64,000 nt of DNA from Intestinimonas butyriciproducens (GTDB lineage: Bacteria > Bacillota > Clostridia > Oscillospirales > Butyricicoccaceae), in NCBI RefSeq assembly GCF_016901775.1, contig NZ_JACJKW010000008.1, forward strand, positions 51,378 through 115,377. The letters are read 5' to 3'. The notes beneath the pieces are model-generated. The model was not told where the DNA came from and did no database searches. It was given only the letters and a program-made list of their open reading frames with translations. How positions within the stretch are numbered: the stretch's first letter is position 1; each line of letters opens with the position of its first letter. This document shows, in pieces, positions 50,602 to 59,322 of the stretch. The position numbers and the translations under genes were made by a program.

Positions 50602-52197
50602 TTACATTTCTTCCCGTGTGAACCCCAAATGCTGCACTCGTCCCCCGTCCATCACAAGGCCGGTGACCCGATTACCGGAACCTCTGGTGAAGGTCAGGCG
50701 CAAAGTGAGGCCGCCGATCTGCACTCCATACCGGTCCCGCCCCAGAGGGTACAACCGGCCCCTGCCGTGACGGGTATGGGAAGCATACAGAAAACCTGCC
50801 TCTTCGGTGATGAAATACCGGGTGTCCACTTCGTCGCTTTGATAAGTGCCCTCATATTCCAGCAAAAAGTCGGTATCCTGGGAAGATGTATCCACCTTTA
50901 CCAGGGGATACAGATTGGCTCCCATCTGGCAGGCCGCCTTTTCCGCTCCCAAATAGATCACATCCTCCAGATAACCGATGCGGTAACAGTTGCCCTCCAC
51001 ATGGTGGAGGGTCGTGCCGTTCTCCCCTCCCAGGCGCAGCTGACCTTCTTTGTCCCGACAAATGGTAAAGCAGGCCAGGCTGGGCTCTTCTGCCCAATAG
51101 ACCCCGGTCTCTTCCTGCTGAGGCGCCTGCTTCTGAAGACACTGGGCATGCTGAGGCGTTTCCCTTCCCAGCCCCAGCACCACCCGGGCAATCTGCCGGG
51201 CCGCTACGCCGGGAATGGTGTTCTGGGTGTTGCTGACAATGGCGATATCCAGATCGTCTTCCGGTTCATAAAAACGGATGGTATGGGCCCGATAGGCGGC
51301 ATCCACACCCCCATGCTCCAGGAAGGGATGGCCCTCGTATTCTCCCAGCATCAGTCCGCCGCCGTAAATGCTCCGGCTGCCATCGGGCAGCATCGGCCGT
51401 TCCATCATTTTTTCCACCGTTTCTTTCCGACAGATGGTGGGGTTTTTGTAGTTTTCCAGCAGTTTCATCAAATCATGGACGGTGGTGTGAAGGGATGTGG
51501 CCCCATAAGCGGAGTAATTGATGGGATGATAGGTAAATGTCCCCTCTCCATCGTCATCATAGGAATAGGCCCGCCCTGGGATCACCTGGGAATAAGCTGT
51601 TTTGATGCAGGTATGGTCCATGCCCAAAGGAGCGAAGATCCGCTGAGCGGCAAACTCCCCAAGGCTCATACCGGAGACCTTTTCCACCACATGGGCAATG
51701 AGAGTGAAATTGGAATTGCTGTACATGTACTGGCTGCCGGGCTCAAAATTCAGGATGGTCTGCATGGAGATCATCCGTTTCAGATCTTCCATGGTGATGG
51801 TATCGTCAATGCGCACACCACGGATCATCAGAAGCTCCCACTGATCCCGGATACCGGAAATGTTGTGCACCAGATCATACAAGGTCACAGGCTCACGGAA
51901 CAGGATCAATTCCGGAGCATAGTCCCGGATGTCGTCGGTGAGACGCACCTTTCCTTCTTCGGCCAAAAGCAGCAGACTGAGCACTGTCACCTGCTTGGAA
52001 ACCGAAGCCACATGAAATACCGTGTTTTCTCCCACCGGAATTTTGTGCTCCAGATTGGCATAGCCGAAGGATTTATCGTAGATCACTTCTCCCTTCCGGC
52101 GCACCAGCACCTGCCCGCCGGGACACAAACCCTTTTGCCAGCGATGGAAAATGGAATCGATCTCTTTTTCCTGCTGCATTGTAAGGCACAGACTCAT
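50602..52197 (-). CDS. Serine beta-lactamase-like hydrolase with C-terminal beta domain
   Basis: 531 residues. Penicillin-binding-fold enzyme: SVSK motif in FHVASVSKQVTVL (~70), the YSN motif in QYMYSNSNFTLIAHVV (~170) and HGGVDAAYR in the KTG position. A C-terminal ~150-residue beta-barrel-like region follows (LEYEGTYQSDEVDTRYFI). No signal peptide, so it is probably cytosolic, unlike true beta-lactamases. Peptidase or esterase activity is likely. Its start overlaps the PQ-loop-like gene (ATGA). Confidence 0.88.
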   Translation of the reverse strand: MSLCLTMQQEKEIDSIFHRWQKGLCPGGQVLVRRKGEVIYDKSFGYANLEHKIPVGENTVFHVASVSKQVTVLSLLLLAEEGKVRLTDDIRDYAPELILFREPVTLYDLVHNISGIRDQWELLMIRGVRIDDTITMEDLKRMISMQTILNFEPGSQYMYSNSNFTLIAHVVEKVSGMSLGEFAAQRIFAPLGMDHTCIKTAYSQVIPGRAYSYDDDGEGTFTYHPINYSAYGATSLHTTVHDLMKLLENYKNPTICRKETVEKMMERPMLPDGSRSIYGGGLMLGEYEGHPFLEHGGVDAAYRAHTIRFYEPEDDLDIAIVSNTQNTIPGVAARQIARVVLGLGRETPQHAQCLQKQAPQQEETGVYWAEEPSLACFTICRDKEGQLRLGGENGTTLHHVEGNCYRIGYLEDVIYLGAEKAACQMGANLYPLVKVDTSSQDTDFLLEYEGTYQSDEVDTRYFITEEAGFLYASHTRHGRGRLYPLGRDRYGVQIGGLTLRLTFTRGSGNRVTGLVMDGGRVQHLGFTREEM

Positions 52198-52481
52198 TTT
52201 TTCAGCTCCTTCGCTTTTTCCTCTTTCTTCTCCCGGCTGCGGTAGATGAAATACAGTGTCATATCGGTGCCTACCATCAGGAAGTTGATGATATACAGCA
52301 GCATGACGATATCCTGGCTGTACAGGATCTTGTGGGTGATGCCGGCCACATAGCCGATTTCAACGACCATGAGGAACGCCAGGCTCTTCCCCTTGGTGGA
52401 TTTGGTGCGCAGGGATTTGGCGATGTTCATGGGCCAGGCCGCCCCAAAGCAGGCCAGCATCAATGCTTCAAAAATACTCAT
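52194..52481 (-). CDS. Small PQ-loop-like membrane protein
   Basis: 95 residues from ATG 52481. Three membrane segments: ALMLACFGAAWPMNIAKSL, AFLMVVEIGYVAGI and IVMLLYIINFLMVGTDMTLYFI. The WPMNIAKSLRTKSTKGKSL stretch resembles the PQ-loop/SemiSWEET pattern (P, K, S, G, S), but only one repeat is present, so it would act as a dimer. A Lys/Glu-rich tail ends it. Substrate unknown. Confidence 0.6.
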   Translation of the reverse strand: MSIFEALMLACFGAAWPMNIAKSLRTKSTKGKSLAFLMVVEIGYVAGITHKILYSQDIVMLLYIINFLMVGTDMTLYFIYRSREKKEEKAKELKK

Positions 52482-52509
52482 TCCCAATTTCCTCTCTTTT
52501 CGTTATAAT
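52481..52509 (+). promoter_or_regulatory. Promoter of the C_GCAxxG_C_C gene
   Basis: TTCCCA, 17-base spacer, TATAAT, 82 bp before ATG 52591. The -35 overlaps the start codon region of the divergent PQ-loop gene. Confidence 0.65.
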
Positions 52510-52590
52510 AGTAGCAAAAGCAACAAATCAAGGGTACCACATTCGGCAGGACTTTGCAACCGCCTGCCATCGGCAAAAGGAGAACAGAAG

Positions 52591-52986
52591 ATGATCAAGG
52601 ACCATGTATTCAAGTACTATATCGGCCAGAGCAAAAGCTGCTCGGAATCCCTCTTTCTGGCGGCCTGCGAAGATCGGAACATTCCGGTGACGCCGGAATG
52701 CCTCAAGCTCATAGGGGCGTTCAGCGGCGGCGTATGCTGCGGCAGCCTGTGCGGCGCGGTAGCCGGCGGCGCGGCTGCCATTGCCCTGCGTACCGGGGAG
52801 ATGGATCTGGACGCCCACGGCAACCCGGAAATGCGGGAAAAGGTGAAAGCCTTTGTCACCCGGTTTCAGGAAAAGGCCGGCAGTGAACTGTGCCAGAATG
52901 TGAAGGAAAAATATTTTGTGGAGGGAGACCGGTGCCTGGCCACGGTGGAGCTGGCCGCCGATGTGCTGGAGGAATTTCTGGACTGA
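52591..52986 (+). CDS. C_GCAxxG_C_C family redox protein
   Basis: 131 residues from ATG 52591, with AAAAGGAG upstream. The family pattern is clear: CSESLFLAAC, then SGGVCCGSLCGAVAGGAAA, a later QEKAGSELCQ and CLATVELAADVLEE. The spaced cysteines are thought to bind a redox or metal centre. Function unknown; often near radical SAM or flavin genes. Here it is monocistronic. Confidence 0.85.
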   Translation: MIKDHVFKYYIGQSKSCSESLFLAACEDRNIPVTPECLKLIGAFSGGVCCGSLCGAVAGGAAAIALRTGEMDLDAHGNPEMREKVKAFVTRFQEKAGSELCQNVKEKYFVEGDRCLATVELAADVLEEFLD

Positions 52987-53000
52987 TGCAAAACAGCCCA

Positions 53001-53030
53001 AAAGCGGAAGGGAAGCCCCTCCCGCTTTTT
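53001..53030. terminator. Terminator between the redox protein and etfA
   Basis: 9-bp stem with one mismatch (53004-53012 with 53017-53025), flanked by A3-4 and T5-6, so it can serve both converging transcripts. Confidence 0.7.
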
Positions 53031-53038
53031 TATTTTCC

Positions 53039-54208
53039 TTATTTTTGCAGCTGTGCGATCATCTCTTTCAGCACTTCCACACAGTCGCCCACAATGGCAT
53101 AATGAGCCGACTGGAAAATGGGAGCATCCGGGTCGGTGTTGATGGCCACAATGGTCTCGGCCCCGCCGATGCCGGCCATATGCTGGATCGCTCCGGAAAT
53201 ACCGCAGGCGATATACAGCTTGGGAGCCACCGTCTTGCCGGTCTGCCCCACCTGCATGGGATATTGGGCCCAGCCGGCGTCCACCAAAGGACGGGAAGCG
53301 CCTACCTGGCCCCCCAGCAGTCGGGCCAGCTCATAGGCATACTGCATATTTTTCTGACTGCCGATGCCCCGTCCCACTGCCACGATGATCTGGGCGTCGG
53401 CAATGGTTTTGCTTTCAGGCGCAGGCTGAGCCGATTCCACCTGTACCCGGCCGGAAAGCGCCGGAACAGGAAGGCGTACCACGGTGCCCTGCCGCATCTC
53501 CCCCTGTCCCATGGGGAATACACCGGGACGAACGGTGGCCATCTGGGGCCGGTGGTTGGGGCAGACGATGGTGGCCATCAGATTGCCGCCAAAGGCCGGA
53601 CGGGTCTGCTGCAAAAGTCCGGTCTCCTTGTCGATCTGGAGCACAGTGCAGTCGGCGGTAAGACCGGTGCGCAGCCGGGCGGCTACCCGGGGCGCCAGAC
53701 TGCGGCCAAACTCCGTGGCCCCGAAGAGCAGAATCTCCGGACGAGCCTTTTCGATCACGCTGGTGAGAGCATCGGCCCAGGGCTCTTCTGTGGGATAGGC
53801 CAAGGATTCATCCTGACACAGATAGACGGTATCCGCTCCATGGTTGATCAGCTCCTGAGCCAGCTTCTCCACATCCTTGCCCATCAAAAAGGCAGAAATG
53901 CCGCATTTTGAATCGCACTGAAGCTCTTTTGCTTTACAGAGAAGTTCCAGGGTCACACTGTGAAGTTTCCCCTCGTAAGCCTCGGCGGCCACCAGGATCC
54001 CCTTCCAGCTGTCCAGGTCCTCCCCGCCCTTTTCCTGGGTGCGGGAGATGGCGCCCAGTTTGCAGGAATCCAGACACATACCGCAGGCGATGCAGCCGTC
54101 TCCCACATGGGCTTTTTTGTCTTTGATCTCAATGGCCCCCTGGGGGCAAGTTTTCACGCACAAGCCGCAGCCTACGCAGCGGCTTTCATCGATCACGATA
54201 CCAGCCAT
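53039..54208 (-). CDS. etfA: Electron-transfer flavoprotein alpha subunit with ferredoxin domain (LctC-like)
   Basis: 389 residues from tandem ATGs at 54211/54208 overlapping the etfB stop. N-terminal two [4Fe-4S] motifs ([13 protein letters not shown] and [12 protein letters not shown], residues ~10-55), then Etf[31 protein letters not shown] and the FAD-binding [47 protein letters not shown]. The added ferredoxin domain is typical of Etf linked to electron-confurcating dehydrogenases such as LctBCD. Confidence 0.93.
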   Translation of the reverse strand: MAGIVIDESRCVGCGLCVKTCPQGAIEIKDKKAHVGDGCIACGMCLDSCKLGAISRTQEKGGEDLDSWKGILVAAEAYEGKLHSVTLELLCKAKELQCDSKCGISAFLMGKDVEKLAQELINHGADTVYLCQDESLAYPTEEPWADALTSVIEKARPEILLFGATEFGRSLAPRVAARLRTGLTADCTVLQIDKETGLLQQTRPAFGGNLMATIVCPNHRPQMATVRPGVFPMGQGEMRQGTVVRLPVPALSGRVQVESAQPAPESKTIADAQIIVAVGRGIGSQKNMQYAYELARLLGGQVGASRPLVDAGWAQYPMQVGQTGKTVAPKLYIACGISGAIQHMAGIGGAETIVAINTDPDAPIFQSAHYAIVGDCVEVLKEMIAQLQK

Positions 54209-55005
54209 CATGCTTCCTCCCCTGTCAAATGTTCCTCTTTCAGCAAACGGCACAACGCACCGGCCGCCTCCTTTGCATCCCCCTGAAGGAACTGGCATTC
54301 CACCGTTTTCTCCGGCGTAAAGGTGCGCACCACCTGGGTGGGCGATCCTTTCAGGCCAATACGGGCAGGATCGGCCCCGGTGTCTGCCGCCCCCAGCATG
54401 GTAAAGGGAGCCTCCAGGCTTTCCCGCACACCGCGGATGGAAGCCATGCGGGGCATATTGATATCCTTGGCCACCGTGATGACCCCCGGCAGTTTCATCC
54501 GCACCACCTGAGTGCCGTAATCGGTGACTTTGCGGCAGAGAAGTTCTTTATCACTGGCCTCCAGAATTTCAGACACATTGGTCACATGGGGCACCCCCAG
54601 GTCCTCGGCCAGCTCCGGTCCGATCTGGGCGGTGTCGCCGTCGGTGGCCATGCGGCCGCAGACGATCAGATCGAAATCCCCGATGTGCCGGGCGCCCAGG
54701 GCCAGGGTATAGGCTGTGGCCAGGGTGTCGGCCCCGGCAAAGGCCCGGTCACTGAGCAGCAGGGCTTCATCCACCCCCTGGGACATGGCCTCCCGCAAAA
54801 TCCGCTGGGTGGCAGGAATGCCCATGCTGAGGGCGGTGACTTTGCCCCCCAGCTTTTCTTTCAGCTGTACGGCCTCTTCAATGGCATATGTATCAAAGGG
54901 ATTGATCACCGACTGGCGTCCATCCCGGATGATGGTTTTGGTTTCCGGGTCCAATTTGACCTGGTTTGTAGAAGGCACCTGTTTGATGCAAACGATGATC
55001 TTCAT
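54208..55005 (-). CDS. etfB: Electron-transfer flavoprotein beta subunit (LctB-like)
   Basis: 265 residues. MKIIVCIKQVPSTNQVKLDPETKTIIRDG, NPFDTYAIEEAVQLKEKLGG and VCGRMATDGDTAQIGPELAEDLGVPHVTNV are the beta-subunit motifs. It holds the bifurcating-type FAD region in such complexes. It lies between lctD and etfA, each overlapping by about 4 bp. Confidence 0.94.
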   Translation of the reverse strand: MKIIVCIKQVPSTNQVKLDPETKTIIRDGRQSVINPFDTYAIEEAVQLKEKLGGKVTALSMGIPATQRILREAMSQGVDEALLLSDRAFAGADTLATAYTLALGARHIGDFDLIVCGRMATDGDTAQIGPELAEDLGVPHVTNVSEILEASDKELLCRKVTDYGTQVVRMKLPGVITVAKDINMPRMASIRGVRESLEAPFTMLGAADTGADPARIGLKGSPTQVVRTFTPEKTVECQFLQGDAKEAAGALCRLLKEEHLTGEEA

Positions 55006-56612
55006 TTGTTTTCCTCCTCCGGCGCAAACAGATTTCCCCGGTTGAGCAGATTCTGGGGATCAAAGGCCTTTTTCAGCTGCCGCATTTCCCCGATGTGTTC
55101 TTCTCCATACATCACCCGCAGGAATCCGGCTTTCAGCTTGCCCACGCCGTGCTCGGCGGAAACAGCGCCGCCTTTGGCTGTAATCTTTGCAGCCCAGTCG
55201 TTGTAAAGTTCTTTGCCTTTCCGATATTCCTCGCTGTCATTGGGCAGGATGTTCACATGGAGATGGTTGTTGCCCACATGACCCCAGATGGCCGACTGGA
55301 GCCCTTTTTCCTTCAGCATGGTGTTGTACATCGCCATAGTCTCTTCCAGCGCGGCATCGGGCACGGCCATATCGGTACCCAGCTTGGTGATCTCCTTGTT
55401 CTTTTTCTTCCGCTGGTCGATGAGCATATTGACGCACTCGGGAATGGCGTGGCGGAAGAACATCAGCCGGTCCAGATCGGTCTGGCTGCGGGCCACCCAG
55501 GTATCTTCTTCCTTCCCTCCGGCCTGTTGGATGGCTTTTCCCAGCTCCAGCAGCCGGTTTGTCATTTCCTCTTCGGTATCCCCGTGGAGCTCCACATAAA
55601 TGGCCGTCTCATATTGCTGGGGAATGTCGTGAATCTGCGCAAAGGCACTGTTTTCCCGTTTTTCCCGGCGAAGGATCTCCAGAGCGTCCCCATTGAAAAA
55701 CTCTGCCGACACCGGATGGATGTCAAAACGGTCACAGCCCTCCAGCTGCTCCCCACGGATCAGGCGCACATAGCGCAGAGCTTTTTCCTCCTGGTCGAAA
55801 AACGCGGTGACGCCCCAGATGATCTGAGGCAGAGGCAGAAGCCGGATCTCGATCTCGCAGGTCACACCCAATGTGCCGTCGCTGCCGATGAACAGATCGA
55901 TGAGATCCATATCGTCCTCCGCATAATAACCGGAGGCATTTTTCGTGTGAGGCATCTGATACGAAGGCAGTGTAAAGGAAATTTCCTTGCCGGTATCGGT
56001 GCGCAGTGTTCCCTTTCTCCCCTGGGCAAATTGTTCTCCACGGCGGAGTGTCAGGGTCTCCCCGTCCATCAGCACCACTTTCAAGGCATTGATATATCCC
56101 CGCACCGAGCCATAGTGAAAGCTGCGTGCTCCGGAGGCATTGCAGTTGACCATGCCGCCCAGGGATGCTGAGGTCTCGGTGGGGTCCGGCGTAAAGAACT
56201 GCTCCGGCGCCCGGCAGAAGGCTGTATAGGCCGCCTTTGCTTCCTCGGTCCAATCCGCCGTCTGAAAACGCTTGCCGGAAATCATCTTCCGCAGCTCGGA
56301 CAGCAGCACACCAGGCTGCAAAGTAAAATAAAATGTGCCGGTCTGATCATCCTGACGGCAGGAGAGCACCTTGTCCATCCGGCTCAGGTTCATGGCGTGA
56401 CCCTCATAGGGCACGGCCGCCGCCGCCAGACCGGTGCGGGACCCCTGCACTGTTACAGGGATCTTTTTTTCGTTCATCTCTTTTAAGATGCTGGAAACTT
56501 CCTCTGTGGTGCGGGGAAAGGAAATGCTCTCTGCCTTTCCCACGCTGCGGGATTCATCCCGCAGATATTCCTCATATTCTCCGCTCATCGGGCGGATCAA
56601 TGCATTTGCCAT
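55002..56612 (-). CDS. FAD-binding 2-hydroxyacid dehydrogenase (LctD/GlcD type)
   Basis: 536 residues. FAD_binding_4 domain (VQGSRTGLAAAAVPYEGHAMNLSRM, NASGARSFHYGSVRGYINALKVVL) and the C-terminal FAD-oxidase domain (GHVGNNHLHVNILP, AEHGVGKLKAGFL). With EtfB/EtfA this predicts a lactate dehydrogenase that oxidises D-lactate with NAD while oxidising reduced ferredoxin, as in Acetobacterium. Glycolate or another 2-hydroxyacid is possible. It is about 60 residues longer than the A. woodii type in my estimate. The N-terminus starts MANALIRPMSGEYEEYLRDES. Confidence 0.88.
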   Translation of the reverse strand: MANALIRPMSGEYEEYLRDESRSVGKAESISFPRTTEEVSSILKEMNEKKIPVTVQGSRTGLAAAAVPYEGHAMNLSRMDKVLSCRQDDQTGTFYFTLQPGVLLSELRKMISGKRFQTADWTEEAKAAYTAFCRAPEQFFTPDPTETSASLGGMVNCNASGARSFHYGSVRGYINALKVVLMDGETLTLRRGEQFAQGRKGTLRTDTGKEISFTLPSYQMPHTKNASGYYAEDDMDLIDLFIGSDGTLGVTCEIEIRLLPLPQIIWGVTAFFDQEEKALRYVRLIRGEQLEGCDRFDIHPVSAEFFNGDALEILRREKRENSAFAQIHDIPQQYETAIYVELHGDTEEEMTNRLLELGKAIQQAGGKEEDTWVARSQTDLDRLMFFRHAIPECVNMLIDQRKKKNKEITKLGTDMAVPDAALEETMAMYNTMLKEKGLQSAIWGHVGNNHLHVNILPNDSEEYRKGKELYNDWAAKITAKGGAVSAEHGVGKLKAGFLRVMYGEEHIGEMRQLKKAFDPQNLLNRGNLFAPEEENK

Positions 56613-56720
56613 GTGATCGCTCCTTTTTTATGGCCGCTTCCGGCCTATGGCTTTTTCATTCTGCAAAGTTTATTGTAGTCCTTCAAAAAAGAAAAATCTT
56701 TTGAAATTTTGAGACATTGT

Positions 56721-56749
56721 TTGCATATCTTGTTATTTCGGTGTATACT
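56721..56749 (+). promoter_or_regulatory. Promoter of the AraC regulator
   Basis: TTGCAT, 17-base spacer, TATACT, 37 bp before ATG 56786. The lctD promoter must lie in the same 173-bp gap on the other strand; only a TACAAT-type -10 without a good -35 was seen. Confidence 0.75.
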
Positions 56750-56785
56750 GGAGATACTTCAGGAAACCGGCTGGGAGGGTCTTTT

Positions 56786-57631
56786 ATGGAAACCGATAAC
56801 AAACAAAATTTCTGCAAGGATTTCTGCATCAGCTTTCATCAGAATGCTTCCTGGAAAATGGACAAATTCCATTTTCACGACACCTATGAGATCCTTTTGT
56901 GCCTTTCGGACGGGGGCGAATTTTTTGTAGGGGAGTCCACCTATCCCATCAAACGAGGCGGGCTTCTGGTGTTCAACAGCATGGACCTGCACCGCAGCGC
57001 CGGCAGCACCCAACCCAGCTACGACCGGTATGTGGCTCACTTTATCCCTGAATACGCCGCCGGCCTTTCCACTCCCCAGACCGATCTTCTTCGCTGTTTT
57101 GAGCATCCGGTGGGCTCCTATACCGGCAATGTACAGCTGAGCGAAGAACAGACCCAGCAGCTTCTGTCCTATTTTGAAAAGGCCCAGAAGGCCGGGCAGA
57201 AAGGAGAATACGGAGATGATCTCCGCCGTCAGATGGCTTTCATCCAGCTGCTGCTCTATGTAAATTCCCTCTATGATCATGTGTATCGGGACAACTTGAT
57301 CGTCCAAAAGGACAGCTTCCACAAGGTACAGCCCATTCTGTCCTATGTGCAGCAGAATTTCCAGAATCCCATCACCCTGGACAGCATTGCCCAGCAATTT
57401 TATATGAGCAAATACTACCTGTGCCACCTGTTCAAGGATGTGACCGGCTTCGGGCTCAACGAATACATCATCAACCTGCGCATCCTCAAGGCCCGTGAGC
57501 TGCTGCGGCAGAACATCTCGGTACAGCAAGTGGGAGAGATCGTGGGTTTTTCCAACAACTCTCATTTTATCCGCACCTTCAAAAGTATGGTTGGGGTCTC
57601 CCCCGGACAATACTCCCACCGCTATCGGTAA
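56786..57631 (+). CDS. AraC-family transcriptional regulator
   Basis: 281 residues. N-terminal cupin-like ligand domain (FHFHDTYEILLCLSDGGEFFVG, YPIKRGGLLVFNSMDLH) and C-terminal double HTH (ITLDSIAQQFYMSKYYLCHLFKDVTG, VGEIVGFSNNSHFIRTFKSMVGVSPGQYSHRYR). Divergent with lctD-etfBA, so it is the likely lactate-responsive switch of that operon. Confidence 0.92.
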   Translation: METDNKQNFCKDFCISFHQNASWKMDKFHFHDTYEILLCLSDGGEFFVGESTYPIKRGGLLVFNSMDLHRSAGSTQPSYDRYVAHFIPEYAAGLSTPQTDLLRCFEHPVGSYTGNVQLSEEQTQQLLSYFEKAQKAGQKGEYGDDLRRQMAFIQLLLYVNSLYDHVYRDNLIVQKDSFHKVQPILSYVQQNFQNPITLDSIAQQFYMSKYYLCHLFKDVTGFGLNEYIINLRILKARELLRQNISVQQVGEIVGFSNNSHFIRTFKSMVGVSPGQYSHRYR

Positions 57632-57737
57632 AAAGCAAAAAAGCCCGGCTGAGTGAACAGGACCAGTAAAAACGGACAATAGACAAAAAGCCCCCAGATG
57701 TAGGAAAATAGAAGTACTACATCAGGGGGGTATTGTT

Positions 57738-58034
57738 ATGTCTGGAAGAAAAGGAATGCGACATTACAGCGAGGAACTGAAAGAACAAATTCGGCAAGAG
57801 ATAGCAGGAGGGAAAAGCCAGAATGAGGTCAGCTGTGAATACGGGATTAGTCGCTATACGGTTCAAAGTTGGTGCGGTCTGAGGCCAGAGACAAAACTGC
57901 GGCAGGCAGCCCCTTTGCCCAAAGGCAGGCCAGGAAAAATAAAAACCATAGAGGATTATGAAAAGGAAAACAAACGGCTAAAGATGGAAAACGAGCTGTT
58001 GCGGGATTTTCTGCGCTCCATAGAAAGGAAGTGA
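57738..58034 (+). CDS. IS3-family transposase OrfA (HTH)
   Basis: 98 residues. HTH_Tnp_1-type helix-turn-helix (ELKEQIRQEIAGGKSQNEVSCEYGISRYTVQSW) and a C-terminal coiled coil (DYEKENKRLKMENELLRDFLRS). It binds the element's ends. It overlaps orfB by 4 bp (GTGA). Confidence 0.92.
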   Translation: MSGRKGMRHYSEELKEQIRQEIAGGKSQNEVSCEYGISRYTVQSWCGLRPETKLRQAAPLPKGRPGKIKTIEDYEKENKRLKMENELLRDFLRSIERK

Positions 58035-58888
58035 GGCCAAGAGCAAAATACGCAGTGATCCATCGGCATAGAAACGAATATCCAGTATCCGTCATGTGCC
58101 GCTTCTTTCAGGTATCCCGAAGCGGATATTATGATTTTGTCCATCGACTGGGCAGGCCGGAGAAAGACGCGGCTCTTGCAGAAATCATCGCGGAGCAGCA
58201 GGAACGCAGCTTTCGTACCTATGGCTACCGCAGGATGTGGCTGGTGCTGGAGAAGCAAGGCATCCACCGCAATCCCAAGACTATCCTGCGTATCATGGAG
58301 AAATACGGGTTGCTCTCTGAGATCCGGCGGCGCAGAAAATGGGTCAATATGGGGCAGCAGGTACATAAATACAAAAACTTGCTGAACCGCCGGTTCCATG
58401 CGGACAGGCCCAACAGCAAATGGGTAACGGATATTTCCTACATCCACACAAAGCAAGGAGTTTTATATCTGTCTATGATTCGGGACTTGTTCGACAACAG
58501 CATCGTGGCCTACAAAACCGGGACACAGCAGACCGTGAATCTGGTGCTGGACACCATTCGTCTGGCGATGAAGCGGGAGAAAAAGAGGGTCGCTGCGGAG
58601 CTCCGCCTCCACAGCGACCAGGGGTTTCAGTATACTTCCCAAGCGTACTTCAACCTGACTCAAGCATACGGTATTACTCCGTCTATGTCAAGACAAGGGA
58701 ATCCATGTGACAACGCCATGGCAGAAAACTTTTTCTCAATCCTCAAGACAGAGTGCATTTACCGCCACAAACCAGCTACTTTCTCGGAAGCCAACGAGAT
58801 GATTGACCGCTATATCCACTTCTACAACCATGAGCGCATCCAGCTCAAAACTGGAGAGGCGCCGCTGGCGCGACGCCTCTCCGCCTAA
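58031..58888 (+). CDS. IS3-family transposase OrfB (DDE integrase core)
   Basis: 285 residues from GTG 58031. HTH_21-type region, then the rve core with TDISY (first Asp), LRLHSDQGFQYTS (second Asp) and CDNAMAENFFSILKTE (catalytic Glu). FYNHERIQLKTGEAP is the usual end. The GTGA overlap suggests translational coupling; a slippery A6G frameshift site was not seen. Confidence 0.94.
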   Translation: MRPRAKYAVIHRHRNEYPVSVMCRFFQVSRSGYYDFVHRLGRPEKDAALAEIIAEQQERSFRTYGYRRMWLVLEKQGIHRNPKTILRIMEKYGLLSEIRRRRKWVNMGQQVHKYKNLLNRRFHADRPNSKWVTDISYIHTKQGVLYLSMIRDLFDNSIVAYKTGTQQTVNLVLDTIRLAMKREKKRVAAELRLHSDQGFQYTSQAYFNLTQAYGITPSMSRQGNPCDNAMAENFFSILKTECIYRHKPATFSEANEMIDRYIHFYNHERIQLKTGEAPLARRLSA

Positions 58889-58966
58889 AAACTTAATATT
58901 TCCTGCCAGGGGGCTTTTTTGTACTGTCCGCACAAGATGGGGCAGTTCAAAATGGGAGGCTTTTTT

Positions 58967-59322
58967 ATTTAAACTTCGTTCTATTGCCCAGCGCAGGAGC
59001 GCAGGAACGGCTGTCCGGCCACCGGACCGGCTCGCCGCAGCCCCCCTTGTGCAAAGGGGGGACAGCATGGCAGGGCCATGCAGGGGGGATTGACGGGGTG
59101 GCCCCGCTGCCATACTCTCCCCGGCTGTATGGTTTGCGTCCTTCGGTGCTCCGGCTCTGCCGGTAGGGGCTTTCATGCATTCCTGGCAATGTGCCACTCT
59201 GCGAAGATTGCACCCCAGACCCTACCGGGTGATGGTTTATCACACCCGGAGCACAGAGGCAAACAGCGCATACAGCCTTCAGCGAGTTTTGGCCTGTCCC
59301 GACACGGGACCGGCTCGCCGCT
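58967..59322. repeat. Repeat-rich non-coding stretch (356 bp, no gene seen)
   Basis: Contains a 31-bp segment (59062-59092) that recurs exactly, inverted, at 63970-64000. TTGGCC... at 59289-59313 recurs inverted at 63892-63915 with one indel and holds the palindrome GTCCCGACACGGGAC. GGACCGGCTCGCCGC is present twice directly (59024-59038 and 59307-59321). All frames are broken or atypical, and no RNA gene was recognised. It marks one border of the MoxR-DUF58-transglutaminase operon. Confidence 0.7.

Larger units (their letters stand above)
57654..58949 (+). mobile_element. IS3-family insertion sequence
   Basis: 1296 bp with imperfect inverted ends beginning TGAAC: the 30-base outer parts match at 17 positions without gaps, including CGGACA, and continue inward to AAAAAGCCCCC. 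Two overlapping genes, orfA and orfB, fill it. No target duplication was found (GAG left, AAA right). Outside the ends the similarity goes on: AAAAAAGCC and its complement lie 8 bp beyond each end. The copy looks intact. Confidence 0.85.
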
